From positions 1 through 7,227 of the forward strand of contig JACKFH010000087.1 in the NCBI GenBank assembly GCA_020632575.1: 7,227 bases of DNA. Reading direction: 5' to 3'. This stretch comes from Candidatus Omnitrophota bacterium. GTDB lineage: Bacteria; Hinthialibacterota; Hinthialibacteria; OLB16. The notes beneath the pieces are model-generated. The model searched no databases. It was not told the origin of the DNA and saw only the letters and a program-made list of their open reading frames with translations. Each line of letters opens with the position of its first letter. Positions within the stretch are counted from its first letter, which is position 1. Shown piece after piece: positions 6,912 to 7,227 of the stretch. A program made the translations under genes and the position numbers.

Positions 6912-6921
6912 TTGAATTCAA
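6912..6921. promoter_or_regulatory. Palindrome TTGAATTCAA in divergent intergenic region
   Basis: A perfect 10-bp palindrome just upstream of the -35 box of the paralogue 1 promoter. A second 8-bp palindrome with the same GAATTC centre (AGAATTCT) is at 6951-6958, 38 bp centre to centre. A possible operator pair between divergent genes; short enough to be chance. Confidence 0.25.
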
Positions 6922-6985
6922 AGGTTTACCCAATCGCCAGCCCAACGGCGAGAATTCTGTTAGGATGTTCGCGGAGGTGGTTTTT

Positions 6986-7227
6986 ATGAGAAATGCGGCT
7001 GAGAGGCTCTCGATTCTTGGTGTCATCTTTTCTCTACTAGCGACCGGGTTCCCGGTCTGGGCGGGTTTGGATAACTTGATCCATCCCCAGGATTTCCGGG
7101 CGCAGCGATCGAGCAGCGCGGCGGAGGATCTGGGATCCAATGGCGACTCGAGGGAAATACCTCTAGGCGGGACAATCACGATCGCCGATTTGGAGGGCCC
7201 GGGAATCATCAATCATATCTGGACCAC
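6986..7227 (+). CDS. Secreted DUF2961/GH172-like protein, N-terminal fragment
   Basis: The first 80 residues of a plus-strand gene cut by the window edge. The signal peptide MRNAAERLSILGVIFSLLATGFPVWA is followed by a mature segment in which an SSxA...GSNGD stretch leads to the family-like motif IADLEGPGIINHIWTT (about 65-80). DUF2961 proteins characteristically open with a Ser/Gly/Asn/Asp stretch followed by 'l.GPG.I.hiW.T'. Members now classed as GH172 act on fructofuranosides or arabinofuranosides, but the substrate here cannot be inferred. The start has GGAGG at 6973-6977, 8 nt upstream of the ATG. It is divergent from the minus-strand cluster across a 135-nt intergenic region. Confidence 0.82.
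   Translation, partial: MRNAAERLSILGVIFSLLATGFPVWAGLDNLIHPQDFRAQRSSSAAEDLGSNGDSREIPLGGTITIADLEGPGIINHIWT

Overview
The window looks like a chromosomal segment from a free-living, Gram-negative-type bacterium with many exported proteins. I infer Planctomycetota or an allied group rich in secreted proteins (for example Sumerlaeota or Hydrogenedentota). The pointers are a Tat-exported Gfo/Idh/MocA oxidoreductase, a DUF2961/GH172-type protein, a heptaheme cytochrome c fused to TPRs, a Thr/Pro-rich secreted protein with a 'FTIDGGGGT...GGFWPG' head, and two 'FTYQGQ...LSPRQEI.PTPYAQ' surface-type proteins. No marker gene fixes the phylum. DNA is fairly GC-rich and coding is dense. No RNA gene, CRISPR array or insertion sequence was seen.

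Five genes lie on the minus strand, read from right to left. First come two tandem paralogous secreted proteins of 532 and 533 residues (6850-5252 and 5115-3514), each with its own recognisable sigma70-like promoter. Next is a small secreted Thr/Pro-repeat protein (3517-2873) whose ATG overlaps the stop of the second paralogue (ATGA). A secreted heptaheme cytochrome c with a TPR tail (2835-835) follows 37 nt later. After a 103-nt gap comes the N-terminal 243 residues of a Tat-dependent Gfo/Idh/MocA oxidoreductase (731 to the window edge). On the right, divergently transcribed on the plus strand, is the first 80 residues of a secreted DUF2961/GH172-like protein (6986 to the edge).

Every protein in the window carries an export signal. 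The paralogues, the Thr/Pro protein and the cytochrome are close enough to be one transcription unit. The most interesting reading is a cell-surface or periplasmic module: fibre-like proteins with conserved bodies and divergent C-terminal tips, a linker protein with a dockerin-like end, and a multiheme electron carrier. A joint function is inference only. The outer genes (oxidoreductase and GH172-like) suggest carbohydrate metabolism and may be unrelated to the core.
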